64,000 nucleotides of DNA from Marthasterias glacialis (taxonomy: Eukaryota > Echinodermata > Asteroidea > Forcipulatida > Asteriidae), in contig OU452238.1 in the NCBI GenBank assembly GCA_911728455.2, forward strand, positions 10,237,065-10,301,064, read 5' to 3'. The position numbers and the translations under genes are program-made. Shown piece by piece: positions 48,001 through 55,310 of the stretch (the stretch's first letter is position 1; each line of letters opens with the position of its first letter). The notes beneath the pieces were generated by a model. It saw only the letters and a program-made list of their open reading frames with translations. It did no database searches and had not been told where the DNA came from.

Positions 48001-49632
48001 TCACCCGAACACCTGAAAACGAACAAAAACAATAGTTGTTCGGGCAATTGCCCGAACACCTAAAATAAACTGAGTTTATTTGAACTATTAGTTTTTTAAT
48101 TACTCTAAAAAAAATCAAAAAATGGACGGAAAAGGCAGGTAACTTTTCCCGTCCATTTAAGATGAAAATTACAAAAAAAAGAAGTTTAAAACTTCATATG
48201 AATCAACTCAAACTATTTTGAGTAGAAGCCTGCATGTCGTGTCGGGTCACTTTGTACCTTTGACACTTCGTACCTTCGTACGTGACCTTCGCAAGTGGCT
48301 TTGGTATGGAATTCAATATCTGCCGTCGTGCGTCGTGCGTCGCCCGTCGCCTGTCCGTCCGTATATTTTCTTGTTTATTTTCTTGCCTTGTCCAAATTCC
48401 TTTAAAAAATCTTACGCAGCTAAAAAGACATCTTTTTTAATCTCCGAAAATACAAATACACAAAACTCCGGCCGAACAACTTCAAAAATGAATTTTTGTT
48501 GGTCTCGTTGGAAAAAAACCCTGCATGTCCATTAAATGTTGAAAACCTTTCGGTGGTTTCAGGTACCATTTTTGTTTCCTGTCTCGTGTTCTAACTTAAA
48601 GGCAAAGGAATTTATAAACTGAGCATCACTCTATGTATCTTACCCTGATAGCCCCTGCATATGCCAGCCCCTTGTTGCCCCCTCCTTCAAAGACGATGTT
48701 CTCGAAGGGATACTCATATTCTTCTAGACGGATTGTTTCTGGGGGGGAAGTCCCTGTTTGTAGAGCTTCGCAAGTATCTCCAATAACTACATGGATAGAA
48801 AGAAAAAAAAGACACAATACAAAATATCACAAATGCAGTACCACTTAATTTATCTCCCCCAACAAGTCAACTGAAGTCAACTTATCTTGTGATAATTTAT
48901 CTCATTACATTAAGACAGCTTATTGGACGAAGTCGACATGTAGAATGGAAACCAGACATAGCAAATCTAAAACATGTATTTTTATGTTTCTCATGTCTTT
49001 CTACGATCAGAAACATTTCTCTGGATGCTGGATGATCTCAATGAGTTTAAATGGTTAAACATTTTGTTGTATTGAATGTTGAGTGGTATCCTCTGTAGGG
49101 CATCTGTATGAACTATACTGGATGGGAGGGGTTGACCGTGAACTCACGGTCGAAGCGGAGAAAATCAAAAGGCTGTCCTGTACATCAAAACTCGTAAGCG
49201 TAAAAACAGTATTTACATGTCCTTTAAGTAGTCTTCAAATAATCATTGCCGTTTTTTCCCAACAGTTTTCTCCCATTACTTACTAGATCCAGGCCGTAGA
49301 GAACTCTTTGATGATGTTAAATTACTCTGCACAACAATGGAGTCGAATGTTTTCCCTTTTCTTTCGTGTATGGTATTCGGTAACTCATCCTCTCCTTGTA
49401 GGAACAGTGGATTCTCAACATCAACTGCTCTCTTTGAGCCACTGCTGCCCATGATGACTGATACTCACTGCCTGTTGATCACTCCGTATGACTGCGTTTG
49501 TTCAATATTATTTCCCACGATCAAGGTTGAAGTTGTCATCCAACACGTGTTTCAATTATTGGTTTTCTCAAAACAAGAAGGTCCCACGGCTCGGCTGATG
49601 GTGTCTCTATATAGTTTCGGGTTGTTGAACAT
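26772..49632 (-). CDS. EF-hand patatin-like phospholipase gene (13 coding exons, complete)
   Basis: Complete gene, read right to left. Coding exons: 49284-49452, 48644-48786, 37588-37735, 36508-36644, 35499-35634, 34045-34140, 33245-33375, 32404-32498, 31300-31459, 30692-30793, 29797-29955, 28500-28595 and 26772-27002. They sum to 1803 bases (600 residues plus stop) with GT..AG at every junction and matching phases. Patatin hallmarks are the oxyanion loop GGGNKG (residues 91-96), the lipase elbow GASAG (120-124, nucleophile Ser122) and DGG (Asp263), which together give the Ser-Asp dyad of this family. A degenerate EF-hand (about 387-398) precedes a canonical loop, DINGDGKISFQE (433-444). The N-terminus MGSSGSKR fits N-myristoylation, so a membrane-associated, calcium-tuned acyl hydrolase is inferred. 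No signal peptide or transmembrane segment is evident. The substrate cannot be read from sequence, and I recognise no specific named orthologue. 5' UTR exons upstream of 49632 were not resolved. Confidence 0.93.
27223..27544 (+). mobile_element. Inverted-repeat MITE (322 bp) in last intron
   Basis: Ends GCAAGTTCGATCAAGGAC and GTCCTTGATCGAACTTGC are perfect 18-base inverses, followed by weaker pairing. Located between coding exons 12 and 13. Confidence 0.85.
27557..27637. repeat. 20-bp-arm hairpin next to MITE
   Basis: TTAGACAACTTCGCAAATAC (27557-27576) and its exact complement (27618-27637) flank 41 bases. Confidence 0.85.
27891..28238 (+). mobile_element. TTAA-flanked piggyBac-like MITE (348 bp)
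   Basis: Ends AGCCCCAGCTCAAC and GAGCTGGGGCT, with TTAA at 27887-27890 and 28239-28242. Located in the intron between exons 12 and 13. A truncated relative is at 31852-32030. Confidence 0.85.
28500..28595 (-). CDS. Patatin-like gene coding exon 12
   Basis: Thirty-two codons, phase 0/0: ENDLKRTIGIDSLYVGATDF to EEEDRKFLVK. No domain is recognised; it is acidic and hydrophilic. The acceptor TTTCAG and donor GTGAGG are strong. Confidence 0.88.
29797..29955 (-). CDS. Patatin-like gene coding exon 11 (EF-hand, second half)
   Basis: Begins ISFQELMGLAEQKG, completing the loop with Glu444 at position 12 and its exiting helix. It then reads LQTVFLGYQRQEFSSLRGFL and LLVNVKRVFTT. Phase 0/0, GTGGGT donor. 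Confidence 0.93.
30692..30793 (-). CDS. Patatin-like gene coding exon 10 (EF-hand, first half)
   Basis: Thirty-four codons in phase 0/0, ending VDEVFDFLDINGDGK. This is the entering helix and first half of a canonical EF-hand loop, with Asp433, Asn435 and Asp437. The loop is split by the intron after Lys439. Confidence 0.94.
31300..31459 (-). CDS. Patatin-like gene coding exon 9 (degenerate EF-hand)
   Basis: Encodes residues 352-405, a charged helix (RERKNAKSLQKEAATELKTV) followed by NQMDEDLGSISRLELEKVF. Gly392, Ile394 and Glu398 sit where an EF-hand loop has its Gly6, Ile8 and Glu12. Positions 1, 3 and 5 are Met, Glu and Leu, so this hand probably does not bind calcium and instead pairs with the next one. 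Confidence 0.93.
31852..32030 (+). mobile_element. Truncated relative of the 27891 element
   Basis: Starts AAAGCCCCAGCTCAACATTG and follows the 27891 copy (TACATGGTATAAAGATAATG) for about 170 bases. It then abuts a copy of the 14.1 kb repeat. Confidence 0.75.
32031..32345 (-). repeat. Inverted copy of the 14.1 kb tandem-repeat family
   Basis: 32031-32162 is nearly identical in reverse complement to 14097-14225. 32225-32345 repeats the GTCCTCGGTTTGAATGCCTG theme. In the intron between exons 8 and 9. Confidence 0.8.
32404..32498 (-). CDS. Patatin-like gene coding exon 8 (linker)
   Basis: A small exon found because exons 7 (phase 0 out) and 9 (phase 2 in) could not be joined directly. It encodes YSSDEQDLMVDRLATENAYT to NTKLS. 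It has a GATAG acceptor and GTAAGA donor, and its 95 bases supply exactly the missing phase. It is a hydrophilic linker between the catalytic domain and the EF-hand region. Confidence 0.9.
33245..33375 (-). CDS. Patatin-like gene coding exon 7
   Basis: Encodes GWWLSMKPEDSILRRLQPLE to EKTIGLLL (residues 277-320), the end of the patatin core. GTAAGT donor, phase 0 out. Confidence 0.94.
33608..33805. repeat. Degenerate 'GGGCCTACGGAACACTGGTG' tandem repeat
   Basis: About eight diverged units of 20-28 bases in the intron between exons 6 and 7. Confidence 0.75.
34045..34140 (-). CDS. Patatin-like gene coding exon 6 (catalytic Asp)
   Basis: Encodes GLFCAVQYRRYGRTDYYVDG and then GLLCNYPIHCFD. Asp263 of the DGG motif is the second catalytic residue. 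Two acceptors are visible. The upstream TTTAG at 34141 preserves the phase with exon 5, while the nearer ACAG would shift the frame and was not used. Confidence 0.94.
34572..34837 (+). mobile_element. AATAGACC-family MITE (266 bp)
   Basis: Ends ATTAGACCATTAAGCCCCG and CGGGGCTTACTGGATCGGTC-TATT. It lies in intron 5 of the patatin-like gene (34141-35498). Confidence 0.75.
35499..35634 (-). CDS. Patatin-like gene coding exon 5
   Basis: Encodes residues 200-244, from IYDRYNTEICIVVTNVNLMN to RMAARMSMAIP. The pattern 'VVTNVN..E...V.TTPNM.V..A.R.SMAIPG' is characteristic of the patatin core preceding the catalytic Asp. The acceptor is CAAG and the donor GTATGT. Confidence 0.94.
36508..36644 (-). 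CDS. Patatin-like gene coding exon 4
   Basis: Phase 1 in, phase 0 out (GTAGGC donor). It encodes DASCGLCTLIPNLIKYYGWH and on to ATGCRDITFKQ, the variable helical part between the elbow and the next core strand of patatin proteins. Confidence 0.93.
37278..37362 (+). repeat. 85-bp dispersed repeat, copy 1
   Basis: GATAGCGCCCTCTTTTGAAT ... GAGGACAGAATACCCT. Copy 2 at 52659-52743 differs at only a few positions. Confidence 0.85.
37588..37735 (-). CDS. Patatin-like gene coding exon 3 (nucleophile elbow)
   Basis: Begins VLENVGVWPQIRKLGGASAG after a CAG acceptor and leaves in phase 1 at GTGAGG. GASAG holds the predicted nucleophile Ser122. The following helix (AMWAVLLGVGY) and the DVEEFLSLDLKSYFLG stretch match the usual order after the elbow. 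It lies 10.9 kb from exon 2 across a repeat-filled intron. Confidence 0.96.
38527..38772 (+). mobile_element. CACTCTAAAAA-family MITE, both ends
   Basis: Ends ACTCTAAAGACTCCCGGCCG and CAGTTTTTTTTTTAGAGTG-like, with an interior of TCAGTTTGACnCnG repeats. It lies in intron 2 of the patatin-like gene. Confidence 0.65.
39683..40450 (+). repeat. CRE-rich dispersed repeat, copy A
   Basis: Contains five TGACGTCA octamers. It aligns along its length with copy B (45495-45843 joined to 46598-46930). Internal phrases include 'TTTTGACC.GGAAGTAGAGGTCA'. Confidence 0.8.
41318..41607. repeat. Tandem repeat, 60-68-bp unit
   Basis: CAAGCCCAT-type blocks begin near 41380, 41443, 41502 and 41571, each with GGGTATCATA-like and GCAGAATTTGCA-like parts. 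The through-reading frame of 94 codons reflects the repeat. Confidence 0.8.
43560..43997 (+). mobile_element. TTAA-flanked piggyBac-like MITE (438 bp)
   Basis: Ends AGGTCCATGAA and TTCATGGGCCCT, with TTAA at 43556-43559 and 43998-44001. No transposase. Confidence 0.82.
44096..44360. repeat. Tandem repeat, 107-120-bp unit
   Basis: TTAACCCTAGAAGGGGTGGG-like starts at about 44096, 44216 and 44325, each followed by GGGAGGGGG..TAnTnnTACC. Confidence 0.75.
45495..46930 (+). repeat. CRE-rich dispersed repeat, copy B, interrupted
   Basis: Homologous to copy A on both sides of the AATAGACC-family insertion (45844-46597). A segment of about 70 bases present in copy A just before the junction is missing here. 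Confidence 0.8.
45844..46597 (+). mobile_element. AATAGACC-family element, full length (754 bp)
   Basis: Ends AATAGACCGACTGCGC and GCGCAATTGGTCTATT form terminal inverted repeats, each followed inward by a GGTCACGTGACC-type palindrome. It sits inside repeat copy B (45495-46930), whose paralogue at 39683-40450 lacks it. No coding capacity and no clear target duplication. Confidence 0.85.
47886..48062. repeat. Row of four related hairpins
   Basis: Four palindromes of the form (G)GTGTTCnGG..CCnGAACACC, separated by A-rich spacers (AAAAACAAGAG). Confidence 0.85.
48644..48786 (-). CDS. Patatin-like gene coding exon 2 (oxyanion loop)
   Basis: Enters in phase 1 after a strong pyrimidine tract and TAG acceptor, and leaves in phase 0 at GTAAGA. 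It encodes residues 57-104, ending NIVFEGGGNKGLAYAGAIR. This is beta-strand 1 and the glycine-rich oxyanion loop of the patatin fold. Confidence 0.95.
49284..49452 (-). CDS. Patatin-like gene coding exon 1 (start codon)
   Basis: The start ATG lies at 49452-49450 and opens MGSSGSKRAVDVENPLFLQ, a Gly2/Ser6/Lys7 pattern typical of N-myristoylated proteins. The exon ends at a GTAAGT donor in phase 1, and the split codon joins exon 2 to read Ile. The rest of the exon is Ser-, Lys- and Glu-rich and looks disordered. A possible acceptor (pyrimidine run then TAG) sits at 49633-49635, so 49453-49632 is probably 5' UTR of the same exon. That stretch also contains a short upstream reading frame beginning MFNNPKLYRD that stops before the main start. 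The start was chosen because phase and donor match exon 2 exactly; transcript evidence is absent. Confidence 0.85.
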
Positions 49633-50654
49633 CTAAAAAAAAAACAATAACAAATTTTTACAATGCTGTGTGCATGACACACACATCACACGTCAGATTG
49701 TGTATGGTTCTTCTTGGGTAAAACAGTAAGTGCTTCGAGATGTTTATATGGACGTGTATGTGTTAAATGTACGTACACTACGGTCCTTTGAGTCTTTGTA
49801 GGATCTACATCAAACTTCAATGTAAGCCATACCTTCACACTGCCCCAATATAACAATAACTTCAATTAAGTACATGTAGGATTTGAAACTTTCCATATGG
49901 TGGAGATACCATCTAGTAAGGTTTGCGGCGACACCATGTAATAATCGCCAATGTCATTGTGTACAAATACTGGCTGCACAACTGATTATTTAACATAAGA
50001 AAGGTAACTAAGCACGCGTCGTTGCACTGTTTGTGAGCAACACGCCATGGGCCACGACAGTATAATAGTTTCGCTTTGCTTAAAAGGTTTACAAGCATTT
50101 CGTTTCATTTTGGTCATCTTGAGGCTTATTATTATAGCGTGGTAATCATAGTAAAAGATGAACTGAAAACGTCATCACAAGTGATCAAGTTAATCCCTTC
50201 ACCAGGATCATGCTTCAATATCAGCCTATAGCTCAGCAGCAGTGCTTCAACTCGCAGTTGGAATCCTGCATTCGAATAGAGGCCATACAAAGTCATTTTC
50301 TGTTGAAGACTGGGCGCACTAAAACAACTTTTATACTTGTAGTTAGTAAGCTTTCAGATTTAAAATAACCAACTTTTGTTTTGTTTTTTGCTAAACTTGC
50401 TATTACCAATCCTGACATATTTGTCTTTAGGGTGTTTGCATTGGTAGATCGTTGGGATAATCAACTTTGTTCAGTTGGTAATTTGCCTTTCTTTCCTTGC
50501 TTGTTTGTTTTATGTGTCATTCTAACGTCTTCCGGGAATCGTACGTGTCTGCACACATCGAACTGATCTCTGTTTAATATTGACTGAATAGATATTTATT
50601 ACTGACATCGATCATGTGCCTAAGAAAGGAACACAAAAGGAATGTAATTTACAA

Positions 50655-50788
50655 AAGGGTCTTTGTCTGCACTGATCTATTGTTGTATCAAAAGAGTTAT
50701 TTGCTGAAATTGCGTGGAGTGGGATTTCACTTTCCAACAAAAGATAGAGCTCCAATTCATGCGCCTTTGGCGCTCTATAATCTTTTGG
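50655..50788 (+). mobile_element. Right half of the same hAT-like MITE
   Basis: Shares CACTGATCT, TTGCTGAAAT and GTGGGATTTCA blocks in order with 12023-12094 and ends GGCGCTCTATAATCTTTTG. The left end is missing. Confidence 0.65.
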
Positions 50789-51069
50789 GCATAACCCAAT
50801 TAATACATGGGCCGTGTGAGGACTTAATCAGTAGAGGGTTAGTAAAATAATAATATCATACTATTATAGTAGTAAAAATATTAATAATATCAAATTAATA
50901 TATATAAACCAGTGGTATACGGTACATGTATGTAATTTCATCCCACAAAATTCGGAGTCCTTATTCAGCAATGTTTGGTGTTACTTTCATCAAGCGTTAC
51001 TGTTATTTTGTGCAACGAATGTTTACTTCGTAATAACCTAATATTAGAATTGCACGGATTGATCAAAAC

Positions 51070-51320
51070 GAGCACGAGTTGGTTGGAGTAAAACTTCGTT
51101 AGAGTACGAGTTGGTTGGAGTAAAACTTCGTTAGAGTACGAGTTGGTTGGAGTAAAACTTCGTTAGAGTACGAGTTGGTTGGAGTAAAACTTCGTTAGCG
51201 TACGAGTTGGTTGGAGTAAAACTTCGTTAGAGTACGAGTTGGTTGGAGTAAAACTTCGTTAGAGTACGAGTTGGTTGGGGTAAAACTTCGTTAGAGTACG
51301 AGTTGGTTGGGGTACAAGTT
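51070..51320. repeat. 32-bp minisatellite, about 7.8 copies
   Basis: Unit GAGTACGAGTTGGTTGGAGT plus AAAACTTCGTTA, nearly homogeneous with single-base variants. Confidence 0.97.
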
Positions 51321-51590
51321 GACCTGTTCAATATCCCCTTTGCAAGTGATTTTATTATTTAAGTTCTAATGACAAACTTACATGACATTCTGAGACCGGA
51401 AGTACGTAGATGTACATTATTTTTTTAATCAATCCCAGCAATTAAAGCCGATTTAATGTAAAATTGCATGGAAATATAGCTGATGAAATCAATACCTTTG
51501 ATATTGACAAAATTGACTACATTGGGTCGGAAAAATGCATCCTTTCCGAATTAATTACTGTCATGTTTCTTCTTCATTCACGAATTCAAA

Positions 51591-51596
51591 TATAGG

Positions 51597-51628
<32 letters not shown>
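51591..51628. repeat. (TA)n microsatellite
   Basis: Immediately left of the tRNA-like repeat copy 1. Confidence 0.9.
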
Positions 51629-51633
<5 letters not shown>

Positions 51634-51655
51634 GTAGCGTGAGCAAAGAAAATTT

Positions 51656-51727
51656 GGCTGATGCCGGACTCGAACCCGCGACCTCTCGAATACCGTACGA
51701 GCGCTCTACCAACTGAGCTAACCAGCC
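51656..51727 (-). tRNA. tRNA-like sequence, copy 1 (probable pseudogene or SINE head)
   Basis: A 72-nt cloverleaf: acceptor GGCTGGT/ATCAGCC, intact A box (TAGCTCAGTTGGT) and B box (GGTTCGAGTCC). Positions 31-39 and 51-63 are mismatched and position 33 is C instead of U. The anticodon slot reads GGU, which is not a normal eukaryotic tRNA. No identity is assigned. Confidence 0.45.
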
Positions 51728-51979
51728 CTTATTGTTGGTGGGCGGTCCTATGTGCAATACCAAATCTACTTTGCTCGGGGGGACCAGTCAGAAGCCGAAC
51801 CGTGCTGCCGATAAGCCAGGGATCACTACCCCGGTTAAGATGCAAACAACCTGGTAAACGGCAGTAGCGGGGATACACAACGAATGGATACAGCTTTTTA
51901 CGTGGATTTACACAGAGAAAGTACATGAGAAACTGACTGGGAGAATATTATAAATAAGTAGCGTGAGCAAAGAAAATTT

Positions 51980-52051
51980 GGCTGATGCCGGACTCGAACC
52001 CGCGACCTCTCGAATACCGTACGAGCGCTCTACCAACTGAGCTAACCAGCC
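51980..52051 (-). tRNA. tRNA-like sequence, copy 2 (probable pseudogene or SINE head)
   Basis: Same sequence as 51656-51727, carried by the 324-bp duplication. The same structural defects apply. Confidence 0.45.
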
Positions 52052-52070
52052 CTTATTGTTGGTGGGCGGT

Positions 52071-52105
<35 letters not shown>

Positions 52106-52119
<14 letters not shown>

Positions 52120-53840
52120 AATGGGAACTATATAGTTAATTAATTACATTCAAATGAATAACAATTTTTGAAAAAGTAAATACAAATACATTTCTAAAGT
52201 CACTGTAATGATTTGAAACTCATGAATGGTGGAGCTACAGTAAGTTTTGCAGAAGCACCATGTACATGAAGTTGAATAATCTCAGTCCATAATTTGTGGT
52301 GCAACTAGTTCCCAGGCCTAAAACATCCTTACGCCAATAACATTGACAAGAACAAAACAGCGAATACGTATCTGAGGAAAAAACTGTTTATGATTATAAG
52401 TCTGACTCTTTTTGAACTACACTTTAAGCTACAAATTAAACAAAATGTATAACGACAATTTACATGTAATCAACACTGCCAAAAAGCTTCAAGGCCAAAT
52501 ACAGAAATTTTGGTCTTTTTGCAACTGATTTGTGTGGACTCTACACAAACGTTACATAAAGAAAACAAAAACCGCTTACCGTTAGGTCTATTTACGGCTC
52601 AAACCCGGCGTAGGAGATTCTGTCCGAGCATACGGCGAATTGTGTACTAACTCCTTCTGATAGCGCCCTCTTTTGAATAAACTTCCCCAGCCCACGTTAA
52701 TTTACCGTATGGTGGACACATTACCCGGAGGACAGAATACCCTGACACCGGCATCGCAGTGCAACACAACAATAGCAGATCACTTCGATTTTGACCACCT
52801 CATGCTGGGATAACCATGCACTGACAGAGATGACAAAAATCTGATTAAGAGTGTGTTTTAATTTGCTATGGCAACCTCCATACGGTTCAGAGGCCTACAT
52901 TCTACATAAGGAAAAGAAAGTTCACCCTCGTATTGACCTTTGTAATCGTCTGAAATTAGAAATTGTTGAGTCATTGTATAATACTTTTATTACAACGCTT
53001 CACTGATCTTCATTCTAAGCTATTGGAACTATACCCGAAGGCCTACTCGTTCTAACAGTATTATTGTGCCTTTCCCTTTTGGACATGTCCAATGGGAGAT
53101 TGGATAAGCCTATTTTCAACATAGGTCTATGGATCATTATTGTTTTGATTGTAGCTGAACATGGTTCTATAAACCTATCAGTACTGGGGGCACAATGGGC
53201 CCGTAACTTTTAAACGCTTTGTCCGATCACCACGGAATTTCAGACTTTTCCCAAAATATATCTAGAATCATGTTGGCAAAACCTACTTGATACCGGGGAT
53301 TAGCTGTTGCCATGGCAACCAGTTGTTTGACCTTGGTCACACGATTTTAATGTTTTAAGTGATTTTTAACAAACTTTTTGAACACAATTTTCACCTGTTT
53401 TATTTATTTATTATTTTTTGCCAGAAAAGTGATAGTGATAGTAATTTTCATCTGTTTTATTTATTTATTATTTTTCGCCAGAAAAGTATTAGTGATGAAT
53501 CACGTGACAGTCTGAACTGCTTTTCGGAATTCAAAATGGCCGCCATATTTGGCGGTCATCTTGGATTTGTCGTTCTCAGCTAGTAATTAGGGGGTCAAAT
53601 TATATCAAGTTTAACAATAGAATATTTTCAACATGCTAATTTCGTACTTATCAGGCCCAATAATAATTTAGATTTGTCAACCAGGCCTTATCATTGCTCC
53701 CTAGGCCCTGGGCGGTGACCATCTTGAGATTTTTAAGTGGAAAAACCACACTCAAAAAACTTTCCCCCAAAATGGAATAAATTAATGGATTATAATGCCC
53801 CCGGGCCCCAACGGTGACACTAATTGTTAAATTAGGTTGG
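52106..53840. other. No gene seen
   Basis: 52210-52255 ('GGTGGAGCTACAGTAAGTTTTG') resembles 49880-49940 and 61640-61665, an unidentified dispersed repeat around GCGGnGACACCATGTA. Confidence 0.5.
52659..52743 (+). repeat. 85-bp dispersed repeat, copy 2
   Basis: Same orientation as copy 1, about 15 kb away in the divergent intergenic region. Flanking sequence differs. Confidence 0.85.
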
Positions 53841-53988
53841 AATAGACCGATCCATTAAGCCCCACCCTTGCTGTATTGACCAATCACGAACATTATTACG
53901 CAACCGACAGTCCGACAAAAGTCCGACAAACACGTTAGTGCCTTTGGCGCGCGTGCACAGTGGGCAGGGCTTAATGGATCGGTCTATT
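53841..53988 (+). mobile_element. AATAGACC-family MITE (148 bp)
   Basis: Ends AATAGACCGATCCATTAAGC and its complement GCTTAATGGATCGGTCTATT form a near-perfect inverted repeat of more than 20 bases. The interior shares 'TTGACCAATCAC' with the 266-bp copy. Confidence 0.85.
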
Positions 53989-55022
53989 ATATTAATCATG
54001 AACAAGTTTACTGACTTTCAAAACGTTTGGACAAAAATATAGAAAATATTAGGAAAAAAATACGATTTTTTTTTTACCACAAATGGGGAAAAAACAGTCA
54101 GAAACGCCTTCTCGTGACGATTTGGGGGGAATTTTTAAGTCGTCGTGGAGCACTGAAATGAACATTTTTGGCAAATTTAATCAAAATCGGTAAAAAAAAA
54201 ATGTATTTTATATGGAGGGGGCACTACTGCCCCCCCCCCCCCCTGGTCCCCGTACATCCCAAAAGAGTCCAGTTCTGATAGAGACAAGTTATAATTTTTT
54301 TTAAATCTTTTTCTAAATACAAACGTATGCTCAACCACAAGATGCTAAGCCTTTTCGGCCGACAGTTGTTCCCCGGTAATAACAGCACTGATGAGTCAAT
54401 CAACATCAGTGTCATCGCTGGCGGGAACTTCGTTTGTTGGCTTAATAAGCCTCTAAGCAAAGGGAATCGTGTCCCATAGAACCATAATACTTAAAAAGCC
54501 ACTGCCGTTTTTCACTCCGGCACCATTAACAGAAATAGGTCAAGACTGAGGATAGGTGAAAAATCGTGTGCCAAACTGATTATCATAATTTGTAAACCCG
54601 CAACTTTTTTTAAATGATAATATTTTGGGGTCACGCAATTAATATATTGTGTCAATGCGCTCAGTTATCACAACCTGGGGGTTTCTTGCTTCAAGTTTTG
54701 GGTAGACTTGATACGTTTTGGCTTTAAAGATGGTCCTATTTGGCCTGGGAAGTGGAGGGATGCTTCATGAAGAGTGGCAGCAAGTCGGTTTGGGAAAAAT
54801 GAAATTTTCGGGGTGGCTTTTCTTGGGACAATTGCAAAAATTCTCAAGGGCTAAACTACTAAAAATTGAAAAGAAAACCGAAGTTCAGTTGTCAGAAAAT
54901 TTATTTGGTTTGTTTCCTAGAGGCTGAGAGACTTTTACATATTTTTAAAGTATTTTTGAATATTTTTGTCATTTAGCATTGGTTGCTATGAGAGTTTATA
55001 ATTATGGTGGTCATGCGGTGTA

Positions 55023-55060
55023 CCCATAGAGCTATATTATTGTCAATATAGCTCTATGGG
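55023..55060. promoter_or_regulatory. Perfect hairpin upstream of MINDY3
   Basis: Two 16-base arms (CCCATAGAGCTATATT and its complement) enclose a 6-base loop, 127 bases before the start codon. It could be a structured promoter or 5' UTR element or a minimal transposon relic. Function is unknown. Confidence 0.5.
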
Positions 55061-55186
55061 CCGGTGTTTGCGAAATTATGATGGGCGCCCTCTTTAGGCC
55101 AGTTACTGAAATCTTGTCATCTTGTTGCAAACGAAACGAACGTCAAATTTAAGTTAATCGAAAAGTATCTTTGTCCACAGAGAATC

Positions 55187-55310
55187 ATGGCTTCCACAAG
55201 TAAGCAGGAACAGCAAGGGACATCGTCGGGTTCAAGTTTATTGGATGAAGTAGTTTGTCTGACCTGGGGTCCGGAGCTTAAAGAGGATGTATTTGCAAGA
55301 TGGTGTCAAG
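55187..55310 (+). CDS. MINDY3: MINDY3 coding exon 1
   Basis: Starts MASTSKQEQQGTSSGSS, then LLDEVVCLTWGPELKEDVFA RWCQ in one frame, and ends in phase 1 at a GTGGGT donor. The ATG sits 8 bases after a possible acceptor (TTTGTCCACAG), so a non-coding 5' exon is possible. Confidence 0.92.

Larger units (their letters stand above)
37736..48643 (-). other. 10.9 kb intron 2 of the patatin-like gene
   Basis: Repeat-filled. It holds the CACTCTAAAAA MITE, repeat copies A and B, a 60-68-bp tandem repeat, a TTAA element, a 120-bp tandem repeat and the hairpin row. 37805-38060 is GC-richer and coding-like on the minus strand (see findings). Confidence 0.85.
51625..52075. repeat. 324-bp tandem duplication (1.4 copies) with tRNA-like module
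   Basis: 51625-51751 and 51949-52075 are identical as far as I can see. The outer edges on both sides are (TA)n, including 52072-52105. Confidence 0.88.
49633..55022. other. Intergenic region between divergent genes
   Basis: Holds the 32-bp minisatellite, duplicated tRNA-like unit, (TA)n runs, an 85-bp repeat, a MITE and AT-rich DNA. 53388-53500 contains a 57-bp tandem duplication (TTTTCACCTGTTTTATTTAT). No further gene is seen. Confidence 0.7.

Noticed and set aside
48644..48817. Methionine at 48817 as gene start (MCLFFLSIHVV), read as a signal peptide
   Set aside because: Those residues come from the intronic pyrimidine tract before a clear TAG acceptor; exon 1 at 49284-49452 joins in phase.
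51070..51320. CRISPR-like array
   Set aside because: Tandem units abut with no unique spacers, and the genome is eukaryotic.
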